NCBI RefSeq assembly: GCF_031598375.1 | Contig: NZ_CP123872.1 | Location: forward strand, 1,965,001 to 2,029,000 | Length of the DNA: 64,000 nucleotides | Direction: 5' to 3' | DNA from: Temperatibacter marinus | Lineage (GTDB): Bacteria > Pseudomonadota > Alphaproteobacteria > Sphingomonadales > Kordiimonadaceae | Shown here: in pieces, positions 35,329 to 44,119 of the stretch | Numbering within the stretch: position 1 is the stretch's first letter | How the letters are laid out: the number at the start of each line of letters is the position of its first letter | The notes under the pieces: model-generated | The model's input: only the letters and a program-made list of their open reading frames with translations | Told to the model about the DNA's origin: nothing | Databases searched by the model: none | Program-made: the position numbers and the translations under genes

Positions 35329-36150
35329 TTATTTCTTACGCTTAAAGCCTTGGGACATAAGCCAACCGGCAAAGATAAACATAGGAATTGTTAATAATTG
35401 TCCCCGAGAGATTTCAATGCCCAGCATGGAAGACAACCCGAGGTGTGCGTCTGGTTCACGGAAATATTCAACCGTAAAACGAGAGAGCGCATAGCCAGCA
35501 AAAAAGAGCCCGGCAATAATGCCTGCTTTTTTCTTTAATTGTGTGAAGTGATACAGATATTGTAATATTAGAAATAGTATAAGTCCTTCGAGGAGGGCTT
35601 CGTAGAGCTGACTTGGGTGGCGCGGAAGTTGTTCTGGGTCTGAAGGAAAGACCATGCCGACCCAGCTGTCTGTCGGACGCCCGTAAAGCTCTCCGTTGAT
35701 GAAATTTGCTAGACGTCCAAGAAGCAAGCCTATAGGGCTAACAATTGCTACAACATCAGCGACCCGCATCAGATCAAGTTTTTGCTGGCGGCAAAAAAGA
35801 ATGACAGCTAGGACAACACCAATCAAGCCACCGTGAAAGCTCATTCCCCCGTCCCAGAGTTTTAATATGGCTAATGGGTTTTCCATATAATAAGGGAAGT
35901 TATAAAACAGGACATATCCAATCCTCCCACCGATTATAACACCCATGGCAGCGTTAAAGAAAAAATCATCAATATGATGCGTGGCCATTGGCGCGCCAGG
36001 TTTAGAACTGATCCGTCTGATAGACCACCAAGCAAATAATAGTCCAAAGATGTAAGCTAATGAATAATATCTTAACTGGAAAAAGCCCAAATCTATGTAG
36101 GGGTCAATTTGAGGAAAGGTTAAACTGAAAGCGCTAAGTATGATTTCCAT
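35329..36150 (-). CDS. lgt: prolipoprotein diacylglyceryl transferase
   Basis: A 273-aa polytopic inner-membrane enzyme (about seven hydrophobic segments) that adds diacylglycerol to the lipobox cysteine of prolipoproteins. It has the Lgt signature around GRLANFINGELYGRPTDS, the conserved HGGLIG segment carrying the essential histidine, YAFGL-like YIFGLLFAWW, and the conserved YE in PSQLYEALLEG. AGGAT precedes the ATG. First gene of the lgt-MidA-pgeF run and divergent from ubiK. Confidence 0.96.
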   Translation of the reverse strand: MEIILSAFSLTFPQIDPYIDLGFFQLRYYSLAYIFGLLFAWWSIRRISSKPGAPMATHHIDDFFFNAAMGVIIGGRIGYVLFYNFPYYMENPLAILKLWDGGMSFHGGLIGVVLAVILFCRQQKLDLMRVADVVAIVSPIGLLLGRLANFINGELYGRPTDSWVGMVFPSDPEQLPRHPSQLYEALLEGLILFLILQYLYHFTQLKKKAGIIAGLFFAGYALSRFTVEYFREPDAHLGLSSMLGIEISRGQLLTIPMFIFAGWLMSQGFKRKK

Positions 36151-36289
36151 GCTAAATCCTGATTATTTATCTGTCTGCTTAATGAACATTTATGGCCCCT
36201 ATATGTCAAGGGAAGGAAGAAGCTTCTTGCAAACTGATCTTTCATACACCATATGAACAATAAGAAATATTTTTAGGGCGAGAAAACAG

Positions 36290-36535
36290 ATGCAAACAAA
36301 TAATAAATTCTTTGATGATATGGCACAACTTGCTAGCGGCGCTGCAGGTGCGGTTCACAGTGTTAAAAGTGAAATGGAAGGCCAATTTCAAGCCTGGCTT
36401 GAACGTCAATTGTCATCCATGGACTTGGTAACACGAGAAGAATTTGAAGTTGTTAGGTTGATGGCTGAAAAAGCCCGTGATGAAAATGATGCTTTGAGGG
36501 CTGAGTTAGAGGTGCTGAAGTCATCGAAAGACTAG
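36290..36535 (+). CDS. ubiK: UbiK-family ubiquinone biosynthesis accessory factor
   Basis: An 81-aa protein of the BMFP/COG2960 family: an amphipathic N-terminal helix (FDDMAQLASGAAGAV) and a C-terminal coiled coil (SSMDLVTREEFEVVRLMAEKAR..., about residues 43-78) that trimerises. In Enterobacteria UbiK binds UbiJ in aerobic ubiquinone synthesis. A conserved alphaproteobacterial neighbour of lgt. Starts behind GGGCGAG. Confidence 0.88.
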   Translation: MQTNNKFFDDMAQLASGAAGAVHSVKSEMEGQFQAWLERQLSSMDLVTREEFEVVRLMAEKARDENDALRAELEVLKSSKD

Positions 36536-36827
36536 GCATGATAGTGACTAATATAATTTCCTCCTTAAGTAATAATCTTGCAAAAGACCCTTTTTAATCG
36601 GTGTTTTTCTCTAAGAGTGTAATTGTCGCTTGCCAAAGGGCTTTGCCTATGAGACTCTTGCCTTAGTCACACATGACAGAGATCTTTGGGCAGGGACTGA
36701 GTGACATTAAAATAGTCACTGGCTATAAAAAGACAGTCAAAAATGGGACGGTAACGGGTCTAACTCGCTTGTTTGGGCATAGGGCAAGCAGTTGTTTACG
36801 GACCTCATCTCTAGGGGGATGTCTCAT
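36536..36827. other. 292-base intergenic region with nested hairpins, no gene seen
   Basis: There is no credible ORF. Possible structures are a nested hairpin, AAGAGT (36613-36618) with ACTCTT (36654-36659) enclosing CAAAG-GG-CTTTG (36634-36645), and a separate stem AGTGAC/GTCACT (36700-36705 with 36715-36720). It may be the leader of the YbjN gene or encode a small RNA; I cannot match it to a known RNA family. Confidence 0.35.
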
Positions 36828-37337
36828 ATGACTAGTTTATCTACTGACCACGCAATCCTTGAACTTCCAAATCCAATTGATCTTGCTGAAGAAATGGCTG
36901 GCGCAAATAATTGGGATTTTTCTCGAGAAGAAGATGAGTTAATTATCCTTTTAAGTGGTGAATACTGTGATATGCATTTGAGGCTTTTTTGGCATCAGGA
37001 GTATAAAACCTTACAGTTGGTGAGTTTTCTTGATCTTAAAATTCCTGAAAATCGTCTCTCTGACATGCAAAATGTTATCCATCGTATAAATGAAACAATG
37101 TTTTTGGGGCATTTTGAATATTGGCATAACGAGAGTGCTATTCTTTTCCGGCATGCGAGCCTTGCAAGTGATCCTATGGCGGGCAGCATTACTGCAGATC
37201 ATTTGGCAAATCTCATTGAAATTGCTGTAAAAGAATCGAATAAGGTTTATCCTGTCTTCCAATTTATCATGTGGGGCGGTCTTAGTCCTGAGGAAGCTAT
37301 TGAAGCCTCAATGCTTGAATGTGCAGGTAGTTGCTAG
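36828..37337 (+). CDS. YbjN domain-containing protein
   Basis: A 169-aa soluble protein of the YbjN family, whose fold resembles type III secretion chaperones. It has the family blocks WDFSREEDELIILLSGEYCDM, LVSFLDLKIPENRLSDMQNVIHRIN (in parts) and GHFEYWHNESAILFRHA. I chose the ATG at 36828 because AGGGGG lies 9 bases upstream; the in-frame ATG at 36819 abuts that site. E. coli YbjN is linked to stress and motility, but the biochemical role is not known. It sits just upstream of proC, a common alphaproteobacterial pairing. Confidence 0.88.
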   Translation: MTSLSTDHAILELPNPIDLAEEMAGANNWDFSREEDELIILLSGEYCDMHLRLFWHQEYKTLQLVSFLDLKIPENRLSDMQNVIHRINETMFLGHFEYWHNESAILFRHASLASDPMAGSITADHLANLIEIAVKESNKVYPVFQFIMWGGLSPEEAIEASMLECAGSC

Positions 37338-37546
37338 CTAAGTTCGCCTCTCTAAGTAGACTCATTTTTATAGGCAAGGGCGTCTCTTCTTTTGACGGGA
37401 CGCTTTAATCTTTTGCATATTCTCTCACAGGCAAAAAAAATCTCATTATGGTGCAATTCCTATTTCCTTTTTGCGGAAAGATAGTAAACTAAGACCATCA
37501 GGTCCCAACTCTGATATAATTTATGTTTTACCGAGGAGGCTTCACA

Positions 37547-38380
37547 ATGTGGGAAGCAATTTCCGAAGAAAAACCACTCGTCATTATCGGATGCGGTAAA
37601 ATGGGTGGTGCAATGGCGCGCGGATGGCTGAAAGCGGGCTTGCCCGAAAGCCATCTTCTCGTCGTAGATCCTGTTGCTGCCCGCACGGGTGTCGAAGGAA
37701 TAAGCTGTAGTTGTGTCTTTCCGTCTATGGAGGAATTACCTGCAAACATTTACCCTTCAGTGATTATTTTAGCAATTAAACCGCAAATTATGGATGCAGT
37801 GCTTCCTGCTGTAGCGGCAAATATGCAGGGTGGGCCACTGATAATATCGGTCGCTGCAGGGACTAGAATTGGATATTTTTCAAAAAGCTTAGGCAGGGAT
37901 GCACCGATTGTGAGGGTCATGCCGAATACACCGGCTTCGATCGGATGCGGTATAACAACCCTGGTCGCCAATGATTATGTCTCTGAAAGTCAAAGAAAAC
38001 TTTCGGAACAGCTTATGAAGGCTGTAGGGAAAACAGTCTGGCTTTCTTCTGAAGATCAAATGAATGCTGTTACAGCCCTATCTGGTTCAGGACCTGCTTA
38101 TGTATTTCATATGGTAGAAGCTATGGCTGCAGCAGGGTCAGCGATGGGGCTGGATGACGAGTTGGCAATGACTCTTGCTAGAGAGACCATCGCAGGAGCG
38201 GGGGCGTTGTTATCCCATGACACACGCAGTGCAAAAATATTACGAGAAGAAGTGACAAGCCCAAAAGGAACTACCGCAGCCGGTTTAGAGGTCTTAATGG
38301 GCGCAGATACGAATTTGTCTCAGTTAATGAGGCAAACTGTACGGGCAGCAAAAAAACGTGGTGAAGAGCTAGGCTCCTAG
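37547..38380 (+). CDS. proC: pyrroline-5-carboxylate reductase
   Basis: A 277-aa NAD(P)H-dependent reductase catalysing the last step of proline synthesis. Rossmann motif GCGKMGGAMARGW (about residues 14-26), VRVMPNTPASIGCG, and the signature near the C-terminus LREEVTSPKGTTAAGLEVL. GAGGAGG precedes the ATG at 37547, which I prefer over the longer frame. Its stop codon overlaps the convergent phosphatase gene by 4 bp. Confidence 0.96.
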   Translation: MWEAISEEKPLVIIGCGKMGGAMARGWLKAGLPESHLLVVDPVAARTGVEGISCSCVFPSMEELPANIYPSVIILAIKPQIMDAVLPAVAANMQGGPLIISVAAGTRIGYFSKSLGRDAPIVRVMPNTPASIGCGITTLVANDYVSESQRKLSEQLMKAVGKTVWLSSEDQMNAVTALSGSGPAYVFHMVEAMAAAGSAMGLDDELAMTLARETIAGAGALLSHDTRSAKILREEVTSPKGTTAAGLEVLMGADTNLSQLMRQTVRAAKKRGEELGS

Positions 38381-39216
38381 GCAGGGAATTTTTTTTCCCA
38401 TTTTTCTCGAGCCGGAATAAAATGTGTCAGTACATCGCTATAGAGGGTGCGATTACTAGCGACCACATGTGCACAGATTGGTTTTCTTTGATTGTAAACA
38501 AAAAGCTGTCCATGGCCGTTGGTGACAAGTCCTCCGGCTTCTCGAACAATCAAATCAGCAGCTGCGATGTCCCATTCGTTTTTAGGTCTTAGGGATACAC
38601 AGCAATCGGCCTGAGCATCAGCTACTTGTGCTAACCGCAAACCAATTGAATTTTGTTGTTTACACTGCATCTCTTCCGGCCAACTGATCGGCCAAAGGTT
38701 TTCTGAACGAAAAGCATTTTCACATCCGCGCATGCGGGCATCAGATAGACTTTTTTGCCAAGAGACAATAATTTCTTCGTCGTTTTTAAAAGCACCTTTG
38801 GAAACCTCGGCCTCGTAGAAGGCTTGCTGCGCTGGCGCATAAAAACACGCTAAGACAGGTTTGCCCGTATAGACAAGAGCAACGGATATACCCCAATCAT
38901 CAGAGCCTTTCATAAAAGCTTTCGTGCCATCGATAGGGTCAACTATCCAGACCCTTTTGCATTTCAAGCGGTCCATGCTGTCCTCGGTTTCTTCAGACAG
39001 CCAGCCATATTCGGGTCTATTGCGCATGAGGTGTTTTTGAAGATATTTGTTAACGGCTATATCCGCTTCTGTAACAGGATTGTTTTCTGATTTATCCCAG
39101 CTTTCAAGGTCATCATTGCGAAAATAGTGCATGGCAATATCAGCAGCTTCTCGCACTGTTTTGTGCAAGAGCTTTTTGTCCTCTTCAATGGACCAATTAT
39201 TCGCTATCTTAGCCAT
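38377..39216 (-). CDS. cysQ: inositol monophosphatase family protein, CysQ-like 3'(2'),5'-bisphosphate nucleotidase
   Basis: A 279-aa Mg2+-dependent, Li+-sensitive-type phosphatase. Metal-binding motifs: WLSEETED, DPIDGTKAFMKG and the C-terminal WDIAAADLIVREAGG. Within the superfamily, the length and the DPIDGT(K/R)xF form fit CysQ, which recycles PAP during sulfate assimilation; a histidinol-phosphatase or inositol phosphatase role is not excluded. The ATG at 39216 is used, with GAAAG upstream. It lies 30 bp after pmbA on the same strand. Confidence 0.85.
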   Translation of the reverse strand: MAKIANNWSIEEDKKLLHKTVREAADIAMHYFRNDDLESWDKSENNPVTEADIAVNKYLQKHLMRNRPEYGWLSEETEDSMDRLKCKRVWIVDPIDGTKAFMKGSDDWGISVALVYTGKPVLACFYAPAQQAFYEAEVSKGAFKNDEEIIVSWQKSLSDARMRGCENAFRSENLWPISWPEEMQCKQQNSIGLRLAQVADAQADCCVSLRPKNEWDIAAADLIVREAGGLVTNGHGQLFVYNQRKPICAHVVASNRTLYSDVLTHFIPAREKWEKKFPA

Positions 39217-39246
39217 GTGAGCTTTCAAAAGATCTAAAAAAGTCGT

Positions 39247-40587
39247 CTATGTACCTGCTACCATCATGCCATCAACTCTTAGAGTAGGGCTATTCACACC
39301 GTATTTAAAGGTTAAATCACTTGCAGCGGTCATGTTTTTAAACATTTCTTTCAAATTGCTAGCAATGGTTACCTCATTGACTGGCGTAGTAAGTTCTCCA
39401 TTTTGAATTCTAAACCCTGAAGCGCCTCGACTGTAATCACCCGTAACGCCGTTAACCCCCATGCCAATTAATTCAGTGACATAAAAACCATCCTTAATGT
39501 CCTTAATCATTTCAGCAGGAGAGATATCGCCCGCTTGGATGTAAAGGTTAGAAAGGCCAATACCAGGAGGTGAGGATGTACCGCGACTTGCATGCCCGGT
39601 AGTTTCCATGCCCAACTGTTTGGCCGATGCACTATTAAGCGTCCAAGTTGTTAACATTCCGTTATCAATCAGTTTCATAGATCCAACCGATACACCTTCG
39701 CCATCAAACTGCTTTGATTTGAGGCCGCGTTTCATAAAGGGGTCATCGATGATTGTAATGCCCGAGTTAAAGATCTGTTGATGTAATCCATCCTGAAGGA
39801 AACTTGTCCCGCGGGCGATCGCAGGCCCAGATATGGCGCCGGTAAGGTGACCAATGAGGCCATTGGCAACGCGAGGATCAAAAACAATAGGGATTTGGCC
39901 ACTTGGCAACTTGGTTGCGCCAAGACGTTTGACGGCTTTTTCACCAGCAAGGCGCCCCACATCTGAAGCGCAGGCAAGGTCTGTGAAATGTCGAGCGCTG
40001 GTGAAGTCGTAATCTCTCTCCATCGCCGTGCCTTCGCCCGCAACGGCTGAAATACTTGCTGAAAAGCTACTGCCTTTATAGTGGCCTGAAAAGCCATGGC
40101 TTGTGGCGAGTGAGATTGCCCAACTCCCAGCTGAAGCCCCTGCACCGTCACTGTTTGTGACACCTTCGACACTGCGAGCGGCCTCTTCTGCTTGAGCGGC
40201 AATTTCTGCCAGTGTATCAGCGCTGACGTCTGTTGCGTCAAACAATTCTAGGTCCTGTAAACTTCCCTTGAATAACTTTTCTTCTGGCGCAAGGCCGCAG
40301 TAGGGGTCTTCAGGTACCGCTTGGGCCATTTCAACTGTCCGCTTTACCAAGGATGAAAGAGAGCTTGCAGAGCGGTCACTGGTGCTTGTCATCGCCTGTT
40401 TTTGACCAAAAAAGACACGGAGACCAATGTCTGCTCCTTCAGATCCGTCGACATCTTCAAGTTTGCCGTCTCGCCAGCTTACGCCCTTACTTGTCGCATC
40501 CACAGCGACTGCATCTGCGGCATCAGCCCCGAGTGCTTTTGCGCGTTTCACAAGGTCATCAAGAATATCGAGAGTATTTTCAGACAT
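39247..40587 (-). CDS. pmbA: TldD/PmbA (TldE) family metalloprotease subunit
   Basis: A 446-aa PmbA-type subunit. In the TldD-TldE heterodimer, TldD carries the zinc site and PmbA/TldE is the partner lacking HExxxH, as here. Visible blocks are SWRDGKLEDVDGSEGADIGLR (in two parts), the C-terminal GVNGVTGDYSRGASGF and NLKEMFKNMTAASDL. The complex trims unstructured peptides such as microcin B17 and CcdA. tldD is not in this window. Placed directly upstream of cysQ, an arrangement frequent in Alphaproteobacteria. Confidence 0.95.
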   Translation of the reverse strand: MSENTLDILDDLVKRAKALGADAADAVAVDATSKGVSWRDGKLEDVDGSEGADIGLRVFFGQKQAMTSTSDRSASSLSSLVKRTVEMAQAVPEDPYCGLAPEEKLFKGSLQDLELFDATDVSADTLAEIAAQAEEAARSVEGVTNSDGAGASAGSWAISLATSHGFSGHYKGSSFSASISAVAGEGTAMERDYDFTSARHFTDLACASDVGRLAGEKAVKRLGATKLPSGQIPIVFDPRVANGLIGHLTGAISGPAIARGTSFLQDGLHQQIFNSGITIIDDPFMKRGLKSKQFDGEGVSVGSMKLIDNGMLTTWTLNSASAKQLGMETTGHASRGTSSPPGIGLSNLYIQAGDISPAEMIKDIKDGFYVTELIGMGVNGVTGDYSRGASGFRIQNGELTTPVNEVTIASNLKEMFKNMTAASDLTFKYGVNSPTLRVDGMMVAGT

Positions 40588-40590
40588 AAA

Positions 40591-42513
40591 TTAATCTTTC
40601 CCTTTAAGTTCATAAATCGCGCTGTCATACGGCCCTAGATCAATGACTAATTTTTTGCGTGACTCATCATAAGAGATCAGCCCGTTAACACCCGAGAGCG
40701 CGACTTTTGATAGAGTAGCTTGTTCTTCAGCAAATCCAAGTTTTTTCAACAAATTATCTGTCACTGGGACTGAAAAAGACTGTGCACTTTCACCGTCAAG
40801 ATTTGCAGCGATGATGAGGATTTGCCCGTCTTTCTCACGCAAGAAGGCAAAAGACTTGCTGTTCTTATCGTCTAGAGGTTTTGGATAGAGCGCTGTATAT
40901 TCTCCTTGCAGGGCAGGCATGGAACGGTGAAATTGCATTAAGGAAACATAGAAATCCCTTAACTGTTTTTCTGCCTTTGTCAGAGCGCCGCCGTCAAAGA
41001 GGCCATTGTTCATCCAGCGTTGATGGGCTGGGACCCCCATGTAATCAAATATGCTGGTCCTTGAAGGATCCCCAAAGCCAGGCTCTTCGGAACCATCTTC
41101 GCCGACTTCTTGGCCTGAATATATCATTGTTGGACTACGAGAGGAAAGAGCGCTGATCACCATCATTGGTTTTCCTGCTTCGGCCGAGCCAGCAAATTCT
41201 GAACTGGCGATTCTTTGTTCATCGTGATTTTCGAGAAAATGAAGCATATGCGCATCGATATCACTAAGCCCTTGAAGAATGGGATCGATTTTGTGAGTAG
41301 TTTCTTTGCCTTGGATGATCCATTTCAAGGTATCGTAGAGTTCTACCTTGTCATAAAGATAGTCCATTTTCCCAAGGTGAATATAACGACGATACAGGGT
41401 CGGATTATAGACTTCTGCTAGAAGGAGTGCTTCGGGGTTATTTTGTTTGATATGACTGTTTAAGTAACTCCAAAATTCTACAGGAACCATTTCAGCCATA
41501 TCATATCTAAAGCCATCGACACCAAGTTGGGTCCAAAAGAGTGCTATGTCACGGAATTTTTCCCAACTGTCTGGCACCTCTTTGGTCTTCCAAAATAGAA
41601 GATGATCAGAGGCCGTTTTTTGGGCATAGCTATCAGGCAGGCTAGGAAAGTCATATGTACCATCAGGGCGCACCCCATAATTTACTTTGACGGTCTCATA
41701 CCAATCATTAAAATCTGGCTGGGCTTTTCGACTGCCATTGCCAGTCCATTTCGCGGGGTATTCCTCGAATTTTCCATCGATTAGCGGATGCGGCTCTCCA
41801 CCAATAGGCTTATAGTCATTTAGGGGGTGAGGGACTTGGAAGCTTTTCCCCGGAATATAGTAGAAATTATTATCCCGTTCATAAGCGACCGCCGTATTAT
41901 CTGCTGCGCCAAAATCAGCGACACCAGCGGGTTTTCTCAGGGACTTATAGTTTCGAGCCACATGATTAGGAACAATATCAATCATTACTTTCATACCAGC
42001 ATGATGAATGCGGTTCACTAAGGCTTTGAATTCGTCTAACCGATTTTCTGGCTGATCTGCAAGATAGGGAGTGATATCGTAATAATCGACGACAGCATAG
42101 GGACTGCCCGCTCGACCTTTAATGACGTCGGGATCATCGAGAGGGATGCCATAGGCTGTATAGTCACCAACAATAGCATGCCGAGGCACGCCGGTTAGCC
42201 AAATATGGGTGATGCCCAATTCATGGATGCCTGCTAAGGCCTCAGGAGTGAAATCAGAAAATTTCCCTACACCGTTTTGTGCGATAGACCCCCAAGGAAT
42301 ATTGGCGGTTTTCTTATTGCCGAACAAGCGCGGAAATACTTGATATAGGGCAATTTTTCCGGCTGGATTCTTATAAGTGATTTTAGGGTTGGCTGCCAAT
42401 TCCATTTGTTTCTTTTCTCGGGTTTCTAGTATTGATTTATTGGAAAAATAGAGCCACACATTCGCGCCCAAAATCAGAATGACAGCAATGCCGAGTAAAA
42501 GCTTTTTATTCAT
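40591..42513 (-). CDS. membrane-anchored GH13 alpha-amylase family glycoside hydrolase
   Basis: A 640-aa GH13 enzyme with an N-terminal signal anchor (about residues 4-23). The conserved regions are present: DIVPNHV (about 179-185), nucleophile Asp338 in GFRYDMAEMV, acid/base Glu367 in LLAEVYNP, and Asp431 in FLENHDEQR. A beta C-terminal domain follows. GFRYDMAEM and the lack of extra binding modules resemble maltodextrin- or trehalose-type hydrolases/transglycosylases; I cannot name the substrate. It probably acts in the periplasm, tethered to the inner membrane. GAGAGGGA precedes the start. No sugar transporter or regulator is adjacent. Confidence 0.88.
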   Translation of the reverse strand: MNKKLLLGIAVILILGANVWLYFSNKSILETREKKQMELAANPKITYKNPAGKIALYQVFPRLFGNKKTANIPWGSIAQNGVGKFSDFTPEALAGIHELGITHIWLTGVPRHAIVGDYTAYGIPLDDPDVIKGRAGSPYAVVDYYDITPYLADQPENRLDEFKALVNRIHHAGMKVMIDIVPNHVARNYKSLRKPAGVADFGAADNTAVAYERDNNFYYIPGKSFQVPHPLNDYKPIGGEPHPLIDGKFEEYPAKWTGNGSRKAQPDFNDWYETVKVNYGVRPDGTYDFPSLPDSYAQKTASDHLLFWKTKEVPDSWEKFRDIALFWTQLGVDGFRYDMAEMVPVEFWSYLNSHIKQNNPEALLLAEVYNPTLYRRYIHLGKMDYLYDKVELYDTLKWIIQGKETTHKIDPILQGLSDIDAHMLHFLENHDEQRIASSEFAGSAEAGKPMMVISALSSRSPTMIYSGQEVGEDGSEEPGFGDPSRTSIFDYMGVPAHQRWMNNGLFDGGALTKAEKQLRDFYVSLMQFHRSMPALQGEYTALYPKPLDDKNSKSFAFLREKDGQILIIAANLDGESAQSFSVPVTDNLLKKLGFAEEQATLSKVALSGVNGLISYDESRKKLVIDLGPYDSAIYELKGKD

Positions 42514-42577
42514 TTTTCAATCCCTCTCAATTCGAAGTTGGTTTTAGGGCATAATAAGCAAGGAAAGCAATGTGTAA

Positions 42578-42606
42578 CTTTTTGCATTAAATCCCTGCTT
42601 TTTGCA
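42578..42606. repeat. 9-bp direct repeat in the GH13/7TMR-DISM divergent region
   Basis: CTTTTTGCA occurs at 42578-42586 and 42598-42606, 20 bp apart, about two helix turns. This could be a binding site for a regulator of either gene. The rest of the 250-base gap shows nothing else that I can support. Confidence 0.3.
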
Positions 42607-42763
42607 AAAATTACTCATCTTAATTCAAAGTGCTCGTTGTAAAGCTCTTGATTTGCAGATCTAATCTCACTTAGGGTGCTGTTCCTTGTTGGTATAGGGG
42701 TGTTGGAGAGATCTAATAAAATTTGGTTTAAAATATCTTTGGGTTGTTTTCATAGCAGCGGCG

Positions 42764-43963
42764 ATGGCTCTTTTTTCCATCTATATGATCGGACACAAAA
42801 ACCTGATGTGCTCCTCTGCTTCTGGACAGGATCAGGCGATTATAAATTTAAGTTGCTGGACTGCGAACAACACCGTTTCTTTGAATACCGAGTGGGACCT
42901 TACAGTCGATAATTTACCGCGTGATTTTTCTGTGGTGCAAGTTGATGAGCAACCATGGATTAGGGCGCCTATCCAAACACTATGGTCTACTCAGGGGTTT
43001 GCTAAAAGAGGCACTTCTGTTCTCTATAAAGTCACACTACTTCTTCCTGAAAATAGCCGTGATCTTTATCTTGATGTTGGAGAAGCTCGTACAGCTTTTC
43101 GGGTATACGCCCGTCCTGACTCTATGCTTTATAAAAAACTCTACGAGAATGTATCAGAAGCAGGGTTTCATCAGTTCCTAAGCGGAAAGATTAAGGATCC
43201 TATTGTCAGGCTGCCTGATGCTAAAGAGACACTTACGATATTACTTCAAGTTGCTAACGGACCTGCAATCGAGGGCGGTATTCATAAGGTTCCTGCACTA
43301 GGATCTCTAGGTGCGTTAACCGAACAGCGGAGTTATCAGCTTTACTTTGGTCTTCTGATATTGGCGATAGTTCTGTTGCTTATTCTTTTAAATGTTGGCT
43401 TTAAAGGGACAATTTCAGGGAAGAGGGCTCGGTTTTATCTGATCATGATATTATGTGGTTTCGCGTTGCGACTTTTCGATACATCTCGATTGATTGGCTA
43501 TTTGGAAGCAGATCTGCCCTATACGGTTTACTATCAATTGGGCTGGTCAACGATGTATTTTATCTTCATGTTCTGGCTCATTTACGTGAGAGAAGCTCTG
43601 GATATTGCGCTCCCTAAAGTATGGCATAGTTTTACCATTATCTTTTTGAGTGGAATGGTCTTAAGTGCTTGGATATTCCCTCTTTCCGTAACGCTTGGTT
43701 TGGCACCTTATATTAGGATATATGTTATATTTATTGCCACATGGTCGTTATATCTTCTCATAAGGTATGGGATGGAACATCTTCATACAAAGCGGGTAAT
43801 TCTATTAATCGGAATGTTTGCTCTCGCTCTCTGTGGTGTGCTTGACATGGTTCTTCAATCTATCGGCATTTTTAATCATTTGACTCAAATAGGACTTCTG
43901 TTCTTTGGCTTAATGCAAACCGTCTATATGCATCTTCATGCTGATGAGAGAAAGCACCCTTAG
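42764..43963 (+). CDS. 7TMR-DISM-type membrane receptor without output domain
   Basis: A 399-aa (as drawn) protein: an extracytoplasmic beta-rich domain (about residues 40-175, with TLWSTQGFAKRGTSVLYKV and LYLDVGEARTAFRVYA) of the 7TMR-DISM extracellular type, then seven hydrophobic helices (about 190-395). It ends soon after the last helix (LHADERKHP), with no kinase, GGDEF or other output domain. The only canonical start in frame (42764) lies inside a hydrophobic stretch that continues 16 codons upstream, behind TTGGAGAG, to a possible ATA codon at 42716; the true start may be there. Ligand unknown; carbohydrate sensing is a family-level guess that would suit the divergent GH13 gene. Confidence 0.7.
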   Translation: MALFSIYMIGHKNLMCSSASGQDQAIINLSCWTANNTVSLNTEWDLTVDNLPRDFSVVQVDEQPWIRAPIQTLWSTQGFAKRGTSVLYKVTLLLPENSRDLYLDVGEARTAFRVYARPDSMLYKKLYENVSEAGFHQFLSGKIKDPIVRLPDAKETLTILLQVANGPAIEGGIHKVPALGSLGALTEQRSYQLYFGLLILAIVLLLILLNVGFKGTISGKRARFYLIMILCGFALRLFDTSRLIGYLEADLPYTVYYQLGWSTMYFIFMFWLIYVREALDIALPKVWHSFTIIFLSGMVLSAWIFPLSVTLGLAPYIRIYVIFIATWSLYLLIRYGMEHLHTKRVILLIGMFALALCGVLDMVLQSIGIFNHLTQIGLLFFGLMQTVYMHLHADERKHP

Positions 43964-43973
43964 TTTTTCAGTT

Positions 43974-44008
43974 CAAAAGAGAAAAGCCGCACCACTGTTG
44001 GCACGGCT
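43974..44008 (-). terminator. probable terminator of the flgFGAH operon
   Basis: On the minus strand AGCCG-TG-CCA/TGG-TG-CGGCT (44008-43985) forms a stem with a symmetric internal mismatch and a 4-base loop, followed by TTTTCTCTTTT. It lies about 110 bases after the flgH stop. Confidence 0.55.
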
Positions 44009-44119
44009 ACTGCAATTTGCAGATTATAGTTAAGCTTTTTCGGTAAGTTAGTACAAAACTAGTAGAGCACCTCCTTTGTTAGTATTAATCCTTATGTATC
44101 AGGGCACTATAGCCTGACA

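Noticed and set aside
42676-42912. 78-codon frame overlapping the start of the receptor gene
   Set aside because: Different frame from the membrane protein, no hydrophobic or family pattern, and it ends within it. The receptor frame is the better explanation.
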